A DNA stretch of 64,000 bases from Apoderus coryli (GCA_911728435.2 OU452201.1:13020001-13084000); one strand, 5' to 3'; counted from the first letter of the stretch, positions 11,591 to 23,830 are shown. Made by a program: numbers and translations. The notes: generated from the sequence alone by a model not told the origin.

Positions 11591-11665
11591 CGTGCTCAAG
11601 CAAAGATTGTCTGAAGAGGCTGACAGGATGATGAGCGAAACGTTAGCTAGTGTAAATTTGACGCA
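11590..11665 (+). repeat. Dispersed repeat, CTGAAGA...GAAACGTTAGCTA family
   Basis: CTGAAGA at 11611-11617, GCT/AGC arms and GAAAC at 11637-11641, followed by GTTAGCTA. It is a close relative of the copy at 43133-43206: both share the upstream ACC(G)CGTTCA/AAGCAAAG-like segment, the core and the downstream GTTAGCTA. The short overlapping open frames of 67 and 81 codons in this area lie on opposite strands and are not credible genes. Confidence 0.55.
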
Positions 11666-14600
11666 GAATTTATTCAGAAGTATTGTTTCTATAAGTTTAT
11701 TTGCCTGTGGAACTTTTCTGTCTAAAACAGTCGAAACTTTTATGGCAGTACTTATAAGAAAGGTATACGACAATTTAAAGGAGCCACAAAATCAAGATCA
11801 ATCCAGGAGAAGAAGTTATCATAAGATCGCAAAGTAGTTTTAGACTTGTCAGATATTTATGAAAATCACGAACATTAGAATGTTTGTCTAGTTGGTTTTT
11901 CAACGTAAGCATTGCCATTCAACAGGTCCAACCTTTGTAACGCTGATTGGTACTCACTCTCACATCTGACACAGTAAACTGAAATGACAGTTGACACTAG
12001 AAGAATTCTACCAACCAGAAGTACGGGATCAGGTGAATCTACATCTTTTAGAGAAAAATTTGCATCCATATAAGGTAAGCAAAGAAATTGAGTGTTCGTT
12101 GTTGATGTTAAGATATTTTCTCTTTGAATTGTACAACTACATTTGTGGCTTCAAGAATAAATTGACCACTCTGTATAGAGGCTCCGCCTGGCAATATTGG
12201 GCGGCTGAGTTACCCGAAAACGGTAATGCTTTGTAAATACATTTTGAAAGCGTTTATTCGCCTTTTCAACACAACCAACGCTGCTAAATTACCTACCATG
12301 TATATATACAATATACGTACATCCAACATTCAGCTCTATGTGCATGGAATATGGGGTTTTAAATAAATTATGACGCGAAGCGACATACAGGCACTGACAT
12401 AGTGTAGGATAACTGGAAGCTTGTATATTTTCACATTTTTCTAAACAGTTTCTTATCTTGAATTTTCATTTATTTATTTATGGGAATTTAGGTAATGAAA
12501 AACAGTTACTTCTTAACCAACATGACAATATTAATTATCAAATATTAGCCAAAGCTTAGATTTAAAACTTTTGTATAAGAGATTTCTTAGTTGGCATTGA
12601 AAGCAAGTTCAGGCATTAAGACAACATTATTATAGCCCACTGCAACTACAATTTGATTCTTTCGTATACCGTATACATGTCTCTTGAATTTTATTTTTTT
12701 CGTTTTACTTATATACCTACGAATGAATAGGTATCAAGTTAATTGAACTTAAAACAAATATTACGTAGTCCATCTTGGAGTGGAGCGTACTTTCAGTTTT
12801 TAAAACGTGATAGCTCATATTCACTCTAATTTTCAACCAAAACCAGTTCCAGCCCGTGTAGATCTCCTCCAAAGCCAAACAAGTGTAAAATATGTCATGT
12901 GTTAAATAGTTAAATATTCAAGTGAGGTCGTGGTGAGGCTCCTTTGAAGGGAAACATTTTTAAAATATCACAAATCGTCAATTTTTTCATAAAAGTAATG
13001 TCATTAGTAAAGGAAAGAGATGTGTGTTCGTTTCTTATGGAAATCTACTCGCCTAAACAACATACTAACTTGCGAGGTCTAACATATGCTCTGCAGCCAG
13101 ACTTTTTTTGAAAAGTTGATCACAAACATATTCCAGCACATTTTCCTCAACAAATCCACACACTACACAATATAGTTAAAATAGCATAAATTAGTTAGTA
13201 GCACCAAACGACTTTGTTGGCTGTGTTCTACTTCCAGCAAAATATTTAATTTAACTTATTCAACCGTACCTAAAAAAACTCATAATTTATACTTATTTTT
13301 ATTTTAACACTATTCACATGAACTAAATCTGGCATAATTGTTTTTAAATGACACAAGTTGATATATTTGGCATTCGAATATATGTCTATTTTACCGCCGT
13401 CAGCATCTAAGTTCTCGGCGTCTGTATTTCATGAGAAACATTTGGATATATCCCAAATTACTAAACAATAATTGTGCGTAATGTATAAAAAAATATATAA
13501 AATATTAGTATTTGACGTGACGATTGTTTTGGTAAACAAAATTGCAGAACGAACGGATACATTTAATTTTACGCGGATGCTTAACATGTCAACTTTTTTC
13601 GTTAATAGATGTGCAAGAAATGTATCGATATAATTTCCTAATATTACAAGCCATATTTTCATTCAAAGCAATATAGAAAAAGTTTGAATATAATTTTAAA
13701 ATATAGTTATAAATATTATATTAGGTATATTAAAAGGTCTTTTAGGTACAACGTTGATAATTTAATTAAACAAAAGTAATGAGAATGCAGCGGGGATATA
13801 CAGGGTGGGCGAATTAATTTTATTTTTTAAGGTTCATCCATGAATATATTTTTTTAAGGTTGAACTATTTCCTCGAGGACTACAACTTAGTCTATTGGCC
13901 GCCTCTTCGAGAAATAAAAGAAGATTAATGTTGTAATGGGAGCGAAATTAGAACATTGATCTTGTGGAGATTGTATTTGTCTTTTATTTCTGTAAGATTA
14001 CAAATATTTCTGTTTAGTACATCCCTTCGTATTTATTGGTGTCGCAACCTTACAACCTTTTTATTGTCTTGTTCAGATTTTTTTGCCATTTAAGTTAAGC
14101 ACACGGGCAACGTTACAAGGCCAAAACTTATAAAGGACACTACACTAAAATATTTAATGAGTACCATCTATTTTGCTAGAAGATAAAAAAAAACAAATAT
14201 TTATATGCTTTAATAGGCCCTTTTACTAGCTCTACTTTAATGTTCATTATGACATAAATTTTTGCTATGGTACAAGTTTAGTCAACCAATAGAGATAAAG
14301 AATTTAGGCCATATTTAATAATGTGTTCCTGACAGATTTGTAACAGTAATAAAAACATTTAGTTTGATATTTGAATCCCTTTAAAAATTTGTTCAAAAAT
14401 CACTTATATACGCTAATTACCACACTTGTAAAGATATGTCATGATAAAAAGAAGAGCTTGCATTAAATAGTCGTTTCTGCACCGAATATACATATATTTC
14501 TACCAGACACAACTTTTGACTAACCTTATATCTAGCTACCCTTAAAACCCCATCCATGAACATAGAAAATCTAATAAACGTTGTTTCAATACATAATACA

Positions 14601-15180
14601 CGATCTGGCATATAATGAGGTCACTAAGTCACTTTAATTAAGCTGTCATCACCTTATTTGATGTTTGGATCTGATACCGAATACTTATGAAGGGATAAAT
14701 CTCATAAACTGTCACAATTCAATTTTATATTAAAAAATCATCGTAATCCTATTTATGTAAATCACATTTATAATTAAATTGCTAAACTAAATAGCCAACT
14801 TATATTGGCACGTTTTTGCTCTCACATTTTAATGCAGTTAGGTTTTCTTTAGTCTTTTTTTAAGTTTATTTTTTCACAGGATTTCAATCTGACTTTCTTT
14901 GAGCTTTCTGATATTTCACATTTATTCGGTAGTCAATCTGTTCGTCAGATACTAAACTAATTATTCCCAATTTTTTATAAAGCATCTGAGGACAGGAGTA
15001 GGAGAAAATAACAAAATTGTTGGGTTTTTAATTTACGTATCTTTTTGTTATTTCCTAATGTTTTGGATACAAAAAACGGAAACATAATATTTTTATTTTT
15101 CTTATTCTTGAACCTTCTTATTTATATTTAAGTAATTTATATTTCTTGGAGTTTTAGGTTCTCAAAACAGAAACATTTTA
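11666..15180. other. Long intergenic stretch
   Basis: No gene could be supported. A TATACAGGGTGGGCGAATT terminus at 13797-13815 looks like one end of a TA-flanked DNA transposon, but no partner end was found. The rest is AT-rich with short spurious frames. Confidence 0.4.
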
Positions 15181-15182
15181 AT

Positions 15183-15250
15183 AAACCATCCTTTACACAC
15201 ACTACGACGTTTCGGTTCCATTATGTCCACCTTCATCCACCATTTTAAAT
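15183..15250 (-). repeat. Dispersed repeat, GATGAAGG...CCGAAACGTCGTAGTG type
   Basis: On the minus strand a GGATGAAGGTGGACATAATG segment is followed by GAACCGAAACGTCGTAGTG and, about 15 bases on, ATGGTTTATTA. The GAAAC lies at 15209-15213. This is the same architecture as the other CTGANGA...GAAAC repeats in the window, in inverse orientation and with a mutated first box. Confidence 0.4.
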
Positions 15251-15599
15251 GCAACTACTAGGTACGTTTATTTGAGCACAAAAGGAAAAGTCAAACTATA
15301 TGTCAAATTATTTGTTCCTGTAAGGCTAGCTGTCGTGGCGTTTAGGTTTCATAGCTTACCTTTCTTCTTACAGAAGCATCTTCCAAGTCTTCCTGCATAC
15401 ACAATGTGTTAATCTTTGATCTTCGCCTAAGCAGCACGTCTAGCAGCAGTTCTTAAAGAGTTTTAACTAATGCTATCAAACCATTCTAGTTTTGATTAGG
15501 AAAAACTAGAATTGACTAAAGGGCATAGTTAAAACTGGGTTTTCCTAGAGTTTTTATGGTAACATATACAACTTCTGAATTAGGATAACTTACATTACA

Positions 15600-16085
15600 C
15601 TGCTGCTAGCGCGCTCGCGATTGGTGTTGGCCCCGCAGGGGCAAACGGGTCGTTGAGTAGGAGACCCCTGGCTGGCAGTGAGGGTTGCGGAAATGCGCCC
15701 ATGTACATATCCCTTGAGAGAGAGCCTGTAACGTGACAAGGCGCTTGAGGTTTCGGGGTCAGATCACCCTGATTGTAGTTTCCGAGACGATGTCATGTGC
15801 AGTGTAACCCGCTGGTCATGTAGCTGAGTAGTTGTTTGAGGTGTCGGGGATGTGGTGAATACGTTCCTAGTATCCGAGACTAGCGCCAGTTGGACGGGTG
15901 CCATCACAGTGGGCATATGCTCTGTACATACGAGTTGTAGTCCCAGGAGTTGGTTCCGCCGATGGTCGAGGTTAATACTACACCGGGCACTTGTTTGCGT
16001 TGGAGCGATGAGATGATAAACAGATGCTAAATCTGCGGTGTGTTAACGCGAGACTTGAGGGTAAACACCTGGGATGGCCGCAAGC
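15600..16085 (+). repeat. GC-rich island, possible 5' region of a non-LTR retrotransposon
   Basis: About 480 bp of clearly higher GC than the flanks, with sharp borders, starting near CTGCTAGCGCGCTC and ending near GCCGCAAGCCGAATAC. It contains a GCCCC/GGGGC hairpin near 15630. No reading frame stays open, and no tRNA or rRNA match was recognised. A truncated retrotransposon leader is the best guess from composition and sharp edges. Confidence 0.3.
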
Positions 16086-16449
16086 CGAATACATTTTACA
16101 TATACTTTTATGTTGATTTTGTGTCTAAATTTCGATTTAATGCTAACAGCGTTAAAAACTTTATGGTCACCGCTCTAGCATTTCCATTTACCTACGCAGC
16201 AATATAGCGTTTTCTATTATGAATTGTCTGTGTAATTATTGAAAGTATTAAATTACGGATGCATCAAAGATAACAGAAAATATATATTTACGCACTATAA
16301 AAATGAAGATAAATATTAATAATACAATATAGAGGGAGGAAGGAACAATATTGTTTTCCAATGTTGTGTATATGTAATTATACGCGAGAAGTAAGTAATG
16401 TTGTCTACATCATGTGTTAACGATTTCCAAACAAAAGAATACCGCCAGA

Positions 16450-16469
16450 CACGTGACCGCTCACGTGAC
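16450..16469. promoter_or_regulatory. Tandem CACGTGAC E-boxes
   Basis: CACGTGAC occurs at 16450-16457 and again at 16462-16469, 12 bp apart (about one helical turn). CACGTGAC is the core of the CLEAR/Mitf-TFEB and USF-type bHLH-zip site. No gene start is visible nearby, so function is unproven. The 113-codon frame that starts at 16398 covers it but looks non-coding. Confidence 0.4.
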
Positions 16470-16489
16470 TACTGCGCTTTTAGCTACCG

Positions 16490-17035
16490 TGTAGTATATT
16501 ATACTAACACCCTATATGCCACCAAAGCACTCTTTTTATTTTTCTATTTTATCCTCCTGTCAATTAGCACGTGCATGTGTGTCATTTTGTGGGTGCAGCT
16601 TTTTGGATTCTCCTGCTATGTTAATGGAAAAATATTTGTTTTGCATATAATTATTATTTCTTTATCTTTAAACAATATTTTTACGGTTTATGCAAAGTCA
16701 TTTTATAAAACATGCAAAAAATGCATTATTAATAAATAGATATTTATCTATTGTAACACACAAAACAATATTTACCACCTTGTAGCCATATAAAAAAAAA
16801 AACGTACGTAACTGAAGTATTGAGCAAATTCTTTATTAGGAATGAATACTTAACTTTTTCCTCTAAGAAGAGTAAATTTTTAAAAAATTAAACCTGAATC
16901 GGTAGAGTAGGTAGGTCTATTTTGCATACAAATTTAAGATAAGAAAAAAACGTCGCGTCCTTCCCGTCTAGCTAACACATAGCATAGCAGAGTGTTCTGA
17001 ATGTATTTCTCTTAAGAAACTTAAATTTTGCTGTA
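16490..17035. other. Intergenic, no gene seen
   Basis: AT-rich. It borders the transposase relic that follows on the minus strand. Nothing else was recognised. Confidence 0.4.
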
Positions 17036-17657
17036 TTATCCACCCCAGAGGCGGAAGAGTTTTGAATAGGTGTGTCCGTCGTTAATCCACGTTTCATCTA
17101 TGTAGACAATGTTCCGTTATTCGTTTCTGTATCTTCTAATAGACTTTAAATAATCTCACCTCCAGCAAATAATTTCTTCCTTATAGATGAGTATAGATTT
17201 TCGGTCTTGTATTTCCCAAAAAAAAAAATCTCGAAGAGCTTTCCATAATTTTGTTCTACTTATGAGAGCAATGGCATCATCATCTTCAATCACTGCATGA
17301 ATTTTGTCCATCGTAGCTATTTACTTTCCTTTTCCACAATGAATTAACGTTTCTTCGTAGTCCATTTTTCCTGCCGTTATCTATTTCTAATGGCTTCTTG
17401 CCAGGAGGTTTCTGTGTCTGTGGCTCTTCTATTCCATCATATCTTCTTTCTTTAAGAAATTTGTAAATGAATGACGCTTTAACTCCGGTTGTCTTAGCAC
17501 ATAATGTCATATTTCGAACTGTGCTGGTAGACTGCTGATGACAAAGAGCTTCTAGAACATTCAATATTAGCGTGATCTCTCTCAGCGCAAATTCCGATGT
17601 ATCAACAGGACGAAGTAAAAATTGATTCGGTTGCCATGGTATGTTGATTGCTTGCAC
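17036..17657 (-). pseudogene. DDE transposase pseudogene (IS630/Tc1-like)
   Basis: The minus-strand frame 17657-17286 has a helix-turn-helix-like N-terminal region (LCAKTTGVKASFIYKFLKER) followed by a P-rich linker (PQTQKPPGKKPLEID). Downstream on the same strand, after frame breaks, comes RNIVYIDETWINDGHTYSKL (17115-17056 region). Y-I-DETW-x-N-x-GHT is the first catalytic-aspartate motif of IS630/Tc1-like DDE transposases. An in-frame TAA precedes it and another stop follows shortly after. The second and third catalytic acids were not found. It is a dead, truncated copy. Confidence 0.7.
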
Positions 17658-17659
17658 TG

Positions 17660-18665
17660 CAGTCCAAATAAAACATAAACTGTCCTATACCAATATAATA
17701 ATTATTATAAGAAGAATCTAAGTAGTTCTATGCACAATATAAGTATTTAACCTCAAATTCTAAAAATCATACAATGATATATCAAAAGAAAAACATCAAA
17801 ATCAACATGCTACTATTATAGTATTCTTTTAAGTTTAAGTTGATCTTATAGATTTTTAATATGGAAGAAAACATAAAATATTAACTTTGGCTTTCACCTT
17901 TATATACTACTTACCTGCAATACAATAATTTTAATTTGGTCCGACAAAAAAAAAGACACTTGCTTATGGTTTATGATATTTTTATTATCTTACCCCGTAG
18001 TTTGTGCATTGCACTTCATAAATATATACTATAGGACATCCTATGATCATAGTCAAGTGAATCTATCTGAATATATGTCTGAAAATTACAAATTCTGCAT
18101 CTGCCCTCCGAACAGTTTCTTCCATTACAGGATACAAAAAGAACTTGGCTGAAGGTTTGACGTTTGTACGTACAAACGAAATTCCGTTTTCTGCACAAGT
18201 TTTATTATTTGAAAAATAAAAGGAACTTTTAAATTAAATTCAACTAATAAAATTGTATTAAATATATTTGATTCTTTCATTATTTTATTTTTTATAAGGG
18301 ATGACTGACTACTTACGGTCCAACTTACACTCCACCAACTGATTTATTAATTATTAACATTTTAAATTCATAGACACTACTGACATCTATCAACGGACTA
18401 CTAAAACAGCTTTGTTGTATTGATTAAACACAGAAAAAGTAGCGACAAGAGTAATATAAATTTTCACCGTATTTGCTTTTTGCAAAAACATGGCGATTGC
18501 ATTTGAAACTATGTTTCTTAATTTGCATTTACTGAAAATGATACGTCATAATAAGTTTTCATATAATGTTATTTTATTATTAGGTTTATCAATAAAGACA
18601 AATTCAAAGTACGATTTTATACACTTTTTATCATTTGTGTAACACAGATAATCTAATGTATTTCT
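17660..18665. other. Intergenic with an 18-bp palindrome
   Basis: CGTTTGTAC at 18161-18169 is followed by its exact complement to 18178. A cysteine-rich minus frame overlaps it (VSCNGRNCSEGRCRICNF, within 18016-18198), but no splice context or family could be established. Confidence 0.35.
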
Positions 18666-18679
18666 CATGAAGTTATTCT

Positions 18680-18845
18680 TTCATTTTGGGCTGGGGACCA
18701 GGTCTGGATTATACGGTGGGGGATTTATATTATTGAAGCCCATTTTTGGGCAGGGCAGCTATTTAGCTCTTGTGTACTGGAGCATTATCGTACAGGAGCA
18801 AGACAACTATTGTCAATTTTCCTCGAGGGGCGGTTGTCCTCAAGT
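18680..18845 (-). pseudogene. Mariner-family transposase relic
   Basis: The minus strand reads TIVVLLLYDNAPVHKS, a stop, then IAALPKNGLQ. After a one-base frame shift it reads NINPPPYNPDLVPSPK. DNAPVH is the second catalytic-aspartate block of Tc1/mariner transposases, and PPYNPDLVPS is the block with the third acid. The stop and the frameshift make this copy dead. It differs in sequence from the mariner fragment at the right window edge. Confidence 0.8.
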
Positions 18846-19731
18846 AATTCCCTACCATGCTTAAACCAAATTTTCATTCTTGAAATTTTCATAATTTAAT
18901 TAGTTATGATTGTATAATCAGTAGAAATACTGCATAAATACAAATCGTGTCAGCTTGACAGCTTAAATAATCTGCGAAGCTGGGCGATTATGCAACAAGT
19001 TAGCGATGTATAACCGATTGTTTTAAAGTAGTAGGTACATCCATATTAATTATGTTTTTTTTAATTCGCACAGGCCTATAAATAATAAGTATAGGGTATG
19101 TATAAATTTAATTATACGAGAAAACTTTAAACATAAAATGATATTTATTGAACAATTTGAAAATATTTACAATCGCCTGTAATATTTTTTTTAGATCAAG
19201 TACTGTTCCAACCATGACAAATAATTTCATCTCCATCCAAAATTCAATATATCACGCGTTGTATCCAAAAATAACATATTATCCTATATTATACATAAAT
19301 AACAATTGGCATAAAAATTATACAAATCTACAGCTGTCATTGAATTCTAAATCTATAATATTTCGTAAATTAATTCTATCTGAATACCTACTAAAGTGCT
19401 CTAAGAGTAAGTATTAAGAAATACTTTTGCAATCTATGTTACAAAATGTGCCTAAGCGCAATACAAAAATAACTTTTTAAAATATTATATCTGTATTGTG
19501 AAGGTCAGCCGTATATATTCGAACCTATGTTACAGAATAATAAGTTTGAAGAATCCGCCATTTCTTATTATTTCAATATTCATCAAAACAAACTGAATAC
19601 GTCAGCTCCAAAAAGTTTTTTTATAAAAATCTTTATATACAGTGAATACATGTTCAGTCACAAAAATACAGTCTAAATTTTCTCAGACATCTCTCGTGCT
19701 AGTATAAGCTCTTCGTAAATGTTGGAAATTT

Positions 19732-19812
19732 GGGTCACATGCCTGCCGATCACCACTGATGAGTTGTGGATCAACGAAACGGCCCGTCTGGTGAAACCAT
19801 GGTAGTGTGAAA
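19732..19812 (+). ncRNA. Type I hammerhead ribozyme
   Basis: All invariant parts of the hammerhead core are present in order. Stem I 5' strand TCACCA is 19750-19755, and CTGATGA is 19756-19762. Stem II GTTG/CAAC is 19763-19766 with 19772-19775 and a five-base loop. GAAA is 19776-19779. A three-pair stem III ACG/CGT (19779-19781 with 19785-19787) has a GCC loop. C17 is 19788, so the cleavage triplet is GTC. Stem I 3' strand TGGTGA is 19789-19794 and pairs perfectly with 19750-19755. CATG on both sides (about 19738-19741 and 19798-19801) could extend stem I beyond an internal loop. Predicted self-cleavage falls between 19788 and 19789. An open stem I with a minimal stem III is the form known from Penelope-like elements, insect satellites and retrozymes. 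The host element was not identified. Confidence 0.85.
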
Positions 19813-19814
19813 CA

Positions 19815-20965
19815 CATTCCCAACATAACTAAAAGTCTTGTTACTTTATTACAATATATATATCTCAAACATTATTTTTATTGATACTATCAGGTTTCTG
19901 AAGAAATTTCAGTGCTGATTCCTCCCACAGCTATTCGGACCACTCTATATGTCCGATATATATCATCCGCTGGTGGTGGGTTTCGTACTTACCCCATGAT
20001 GTAATACAATTTTCCTATGCGAGCGAAATTTGTGTAGAAATATAATAAACAAACATTTAACAAAATTGGAAATTTGCTACCTACCTAATATTTTGATATG
20101 TACAAAAACTATTCGGATAATTTGGCAAACGCAACATTTTTTAATCTATTTTTAACTACGCATAAAATATCTTGCATGATCGTAAAAATTCTGTATTCTG
20201 TGATGTTTTGAAAAAAGAATTAAAAAATAATATTTATCCTGTGCGGTTTTAAATTAAACATGCTTTCTTTTTATATAGCGATTGGTCAATATCTAAAAAT
20301 TGCATTAACTCTATCTTCAAAATGCCTGAAATATATTACGATAGAATTTATTTGTGTTATAAACTAGGGTAATTAAAATGATTTTAATTAAATTTACAAT
20401 ATGGTAGGTGGTCCGAATGATCTGACCGTTTTGTTGAAAAAAGTATTGCAATGAGTAGCTGAATTTTTAGTGCGAAACTGGATGCAGTTTTTCATTTCTA
20501 TTACCTACAACTACTTTATGTAGTAGAATCATTAAAGCTACATTTTAAAACTATCTGCATATATACAAGCGGAAAAGTATGTAGCATAATATAAAGTATT
20601 TTTGTGCTGAACTATAAGTACCTGTATTTTCTATATTATTAAATTGCATAAGGCAAATAATGATACACTTGCATGAATACTTCCAATTCAACCAAAGTTA
20701 AGTTTTATTAATAAAGAAATAAACATCGAATCTATCCACGTCCACTCCATGTTTGGCTATAAGGATACTTTAATTGAATTTATTTCGTGGAGATTCTAGT
20801 TGTATTTCTTTATTATTGAAATTACAACTCCATTACTTTTTTAAATAAGTTTTAGTTTATTTAAATTTTTCAACGTTCTAGGAAAAAGTTATTAATAAAG
20901 GCAATTTTCACAAAACTTTTTTGAATCAATTAATGTGTTTTATGTCTATATTACGGTATATAATA
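19815..20965. other. Intergenic flanking the ribozyme
   Basis: No gene was recognised, and no second hammerhead copy was found within a few hundred bases, as a tandem or retrozyme arrangement would show. A CCACGTCCACTCC segment near 20735 resembles, in inverse, the GTGGAG tails of the dispersed repeats. Confidence 0.4.
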
Positions 20966-20971
20966 GTTATT

Positions 20972-21480
20972 TACCTAACATGTGCGGAAAGCAGGTAGTA
21001 CTTTTCCGCACAAGAGGATAGTTCACTGAACGACGCGCAGTGGAAAAGACACTTTCCGCATCTGTTAGGTACTATTTTTTTCCTCCGAGCACTTCATATT
21101 TCGCAGTAACATACGAGATTCTCGTGTAGGTTTGTTTATTAATCTGAACTGTCAAACTGACAATTCAGATAACAAATGTGTCAAATTAATATGCCTGTTA
21201 ATTTTATTAATTAATGTCTCATAAGGGAAAAATGATAAAAGTTTTCATATTTAGTTCATTTTACAGGTTATTATTGTTAATGTGGAATAACAGTTATTAA
21301 TATTTATGATTTATAACAAACCTAGCACTATCTGACTTGATATTAGTTATAGCAATATTAAAAACAGTGCGGAAAGTAACTTTACAGCACTGAGTGCGGA
21401 AAATACAACTTTCGCACCTCTAAAAAAATGCTGAAATGCGCACTTTACCGCACGCTTGTAGTAAAAAAGCTTTACCGGCC
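20972..21480. repeat. Cluster of GTGCGGAAA inverted repeats
   Basis: TACCTAACA plus TGCGGAAAG at 20972-20991 is mirrored at about 21052-21071, making a 100 bp inverted structure with inner TTTTCCGCA pieces. GTGCGGAAA recurs at about 21367 and 21391, and TTACCGCAC occurs at about 21444. The whole 500 bp looks like one or two non-autonomous elements built from the same terminal motif. Confidence 0.5.
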
Positions 21481-23150
21481 CATGGAATTATTATTCTACT
21501 CAAAAATCAACATTTTCCATTCACAAGTTTATTTTTCCGTCTTCTATAATAAATAACTATTCTTCCTTCTTTCCTAATCAATTTTTAAAATAAAATTTGG
21601 CGCACCATATATCAAAATATAATCTTATTATGTGCCCATATGCGCATTCATTATAAAATTGTTTTTATACATACGAATTTTGACAAATAACGTCACGAAA
21701 ACGTAATAAGAAAATAGAATTGGAAACACAATAATAATACGAGCGATAAATATTCCCCAAACTCCATTTCATCATTTTCTCAATTCTTCATGACGTTAAC
21801 GTTGGTGGTGTGTGGGTTTTTAAATGTGAAAACATTTTATTGTAATAGGCCAAATGTCTATTTGCTTTCACTTATTTATAATGAAAAATGGTGTTTTTAA
21901 ATTGAAAAATCTGTAAAAACTGTATGATTAGTAAGGATCGGTGCTAAATGCTAAATAAGTTATGACTTCCGATGTACCGGATGTTATTAAGATTTCTGTG
22001 TGTCTACCTACATATCTCGCATATTTCTTTATATGTGTTTCGTACTAAAATTGTTATTAAATTACTTCGAGGTTTGACAAAGTATACTGCAATCTGTGAA
22101 TTCAAGTAGTCTACACATATCTGTTCAAATTTTCCCTAGGCTCAGATTTTTTGTTTTAGATACACTAATAATTATCCAGATAATGTCACAGAATTTAAGA
22201 TTTTAATATTATATTGTTAAGAGTGATTGACCAGGACTATGGCTATAGGTTATTTTTACATATTTACACAATAAATAAAAAAACAATTGACGCTGAATAG
22301 CCAAATGTTTAATACGATACCGATTATTTATTTATTTTTTTGTTTTCCCGATTTTTTTTTTGTATCCTCAGTCTACATCACATGTGTGACAAGTTGTTCT
22401 GAATTTCTTCTATATCTATATATTTTTGATGTGAAATTAAATTCCACATCCAATTGTTATTGAAGTTCTTAAATGATTACTACTTCTAACCCCTTGGTTA
22501 CGCCTATGGTAGACTATGTCAGTATCCATTTAGACAGCAGGTCGCATTGAGATTCATCTAGAACCACAATGAGCTCGGAATTCCCTACATGGCTACTACG
22601 ACTGATTGAGGAAATGTATAATAAATAAATTCATTGAGAAATATTTTTTTAAATTAATTTTCATATATATATATATATATTAATAATAATAATTTTGTTC
22701 AGTTGAATTGTATTTATTTCTAAATTACCTATTACATCTACTTATCTATTGGATGACCTAAATTAGTTTGGTGTATGCTAGTGTGAAATCTCACTAATTT
22801 GCACACCCACTTGGCACCACGACTCTTTACTTTATTCAAATATTTTCTGAAAATTTTTATTTCCCATTATTATATTTTGTTTCCACTCCAACTTGTTGAA
22901 ATGGTGCTGTGACATTGGCCAATATGACATAGTTTTTTAGGTGAAACAATAAAGTGGGTCAGAGGAAAATACGATAGGTATATTTTTAATATTGTGAACA
23001 AAATTAAGAATGGACTCGAGAATTATATACTTATGTACAACTTCTAACATTGATTGTCTGAGATTTGATCTTTAACTTTTAATAGTAAAAAAATGTGAAT
23101 CTTCTCCTTCTTTTTGTTTTCTATTCCTTCCGTATTTAAAAATACTATGG
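21481..23150. other. Intergenic with an AT microsatellite
   Basis: An (AT)n tract lies near 22663-22680. No gene or recognisable element was found. Confidence 0.4.
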
Positions 23151-23159
23151 CATAGATAA

Positions 23160-23475
23160 TGTTCGACCCCTGCTGCTATTTGAAAATTCGGCGGTTGTGT
23201 CCACCCCTATCACAGGGTTACAGCGATTTCAACCAAAAACTAATGGATCCATCCTAGGACTCCCTCAAACTCATACACCAAAATTTAGCTCAATTGGTTA
23301 AAGCGTTTAGGCGCTGTCGTGAAAGAATACATACAGACACACAGACAGACAGACTTCCATCTGGAAATGGTCTTAATCGTCTCAAGGAACTTCAGTATGG
23401 TTATATCCGTCTTTATCTCAATTTTTTTAGCGCGTTCACAATACTTTCCCTGTGCGGGAAAGTAAAAATAATGCA
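23160..23475 (+). repeat. Dispersed repeat with ACAG microsatellite and hairpin tail
   Basis: A segment resembling AATTTAGCTCAATTGGTTAA...GCGTTTAGGCGCTGTCGTG precedes an (ACAG)-type run at about 23333-23355. This is the usual order in a widespread arthropod interspersed repeat. The segment ends with a CTTTCCC/GGGAAAG hairpin at about 23446-23464. The overlapping short frames on both strands are by-products of the repeat. Confidence 0.5.
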
Positions 23476-23830
23476 TTAGCTTCTCATCTCAGTAGCATTG
23501 TTTTAAGAACTGACCTATTTTCAGAAACATTTCCACCGAACTTTTGTGTCCTGTTACTTCTTTCAAAAAATGTTCCAAAGTTTCTAAAATTTTCAGGAAG
23601 AAATGTTGATGGTTTCCACTTGTCGCTGATTTTTATTCAGAGTGGTATGTTCAAAGGAAAATTTTGCAACTTAGTGACACATAAGCAAAATTCCTCAATC
23701 AGCTGACAGTAGAAACGAAAAAGATACTTGCGACAACTAGGTATGGTTTTACAATCAACGTAGATTCAAAAATTTACAGATTGTAAAGTGCAAGCCATCA
23801 CACTGCTCTATTTGATGGAACTTTCATATA

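Noticed and set aside
16398..16739. 113-codon open frame with a hydrophobic stretch
   Set aside because: No family motif, AT-driven Phe/Ile/Leu content, no splice or conservation evidence. It overlaps regulatory-looking E-boxes.
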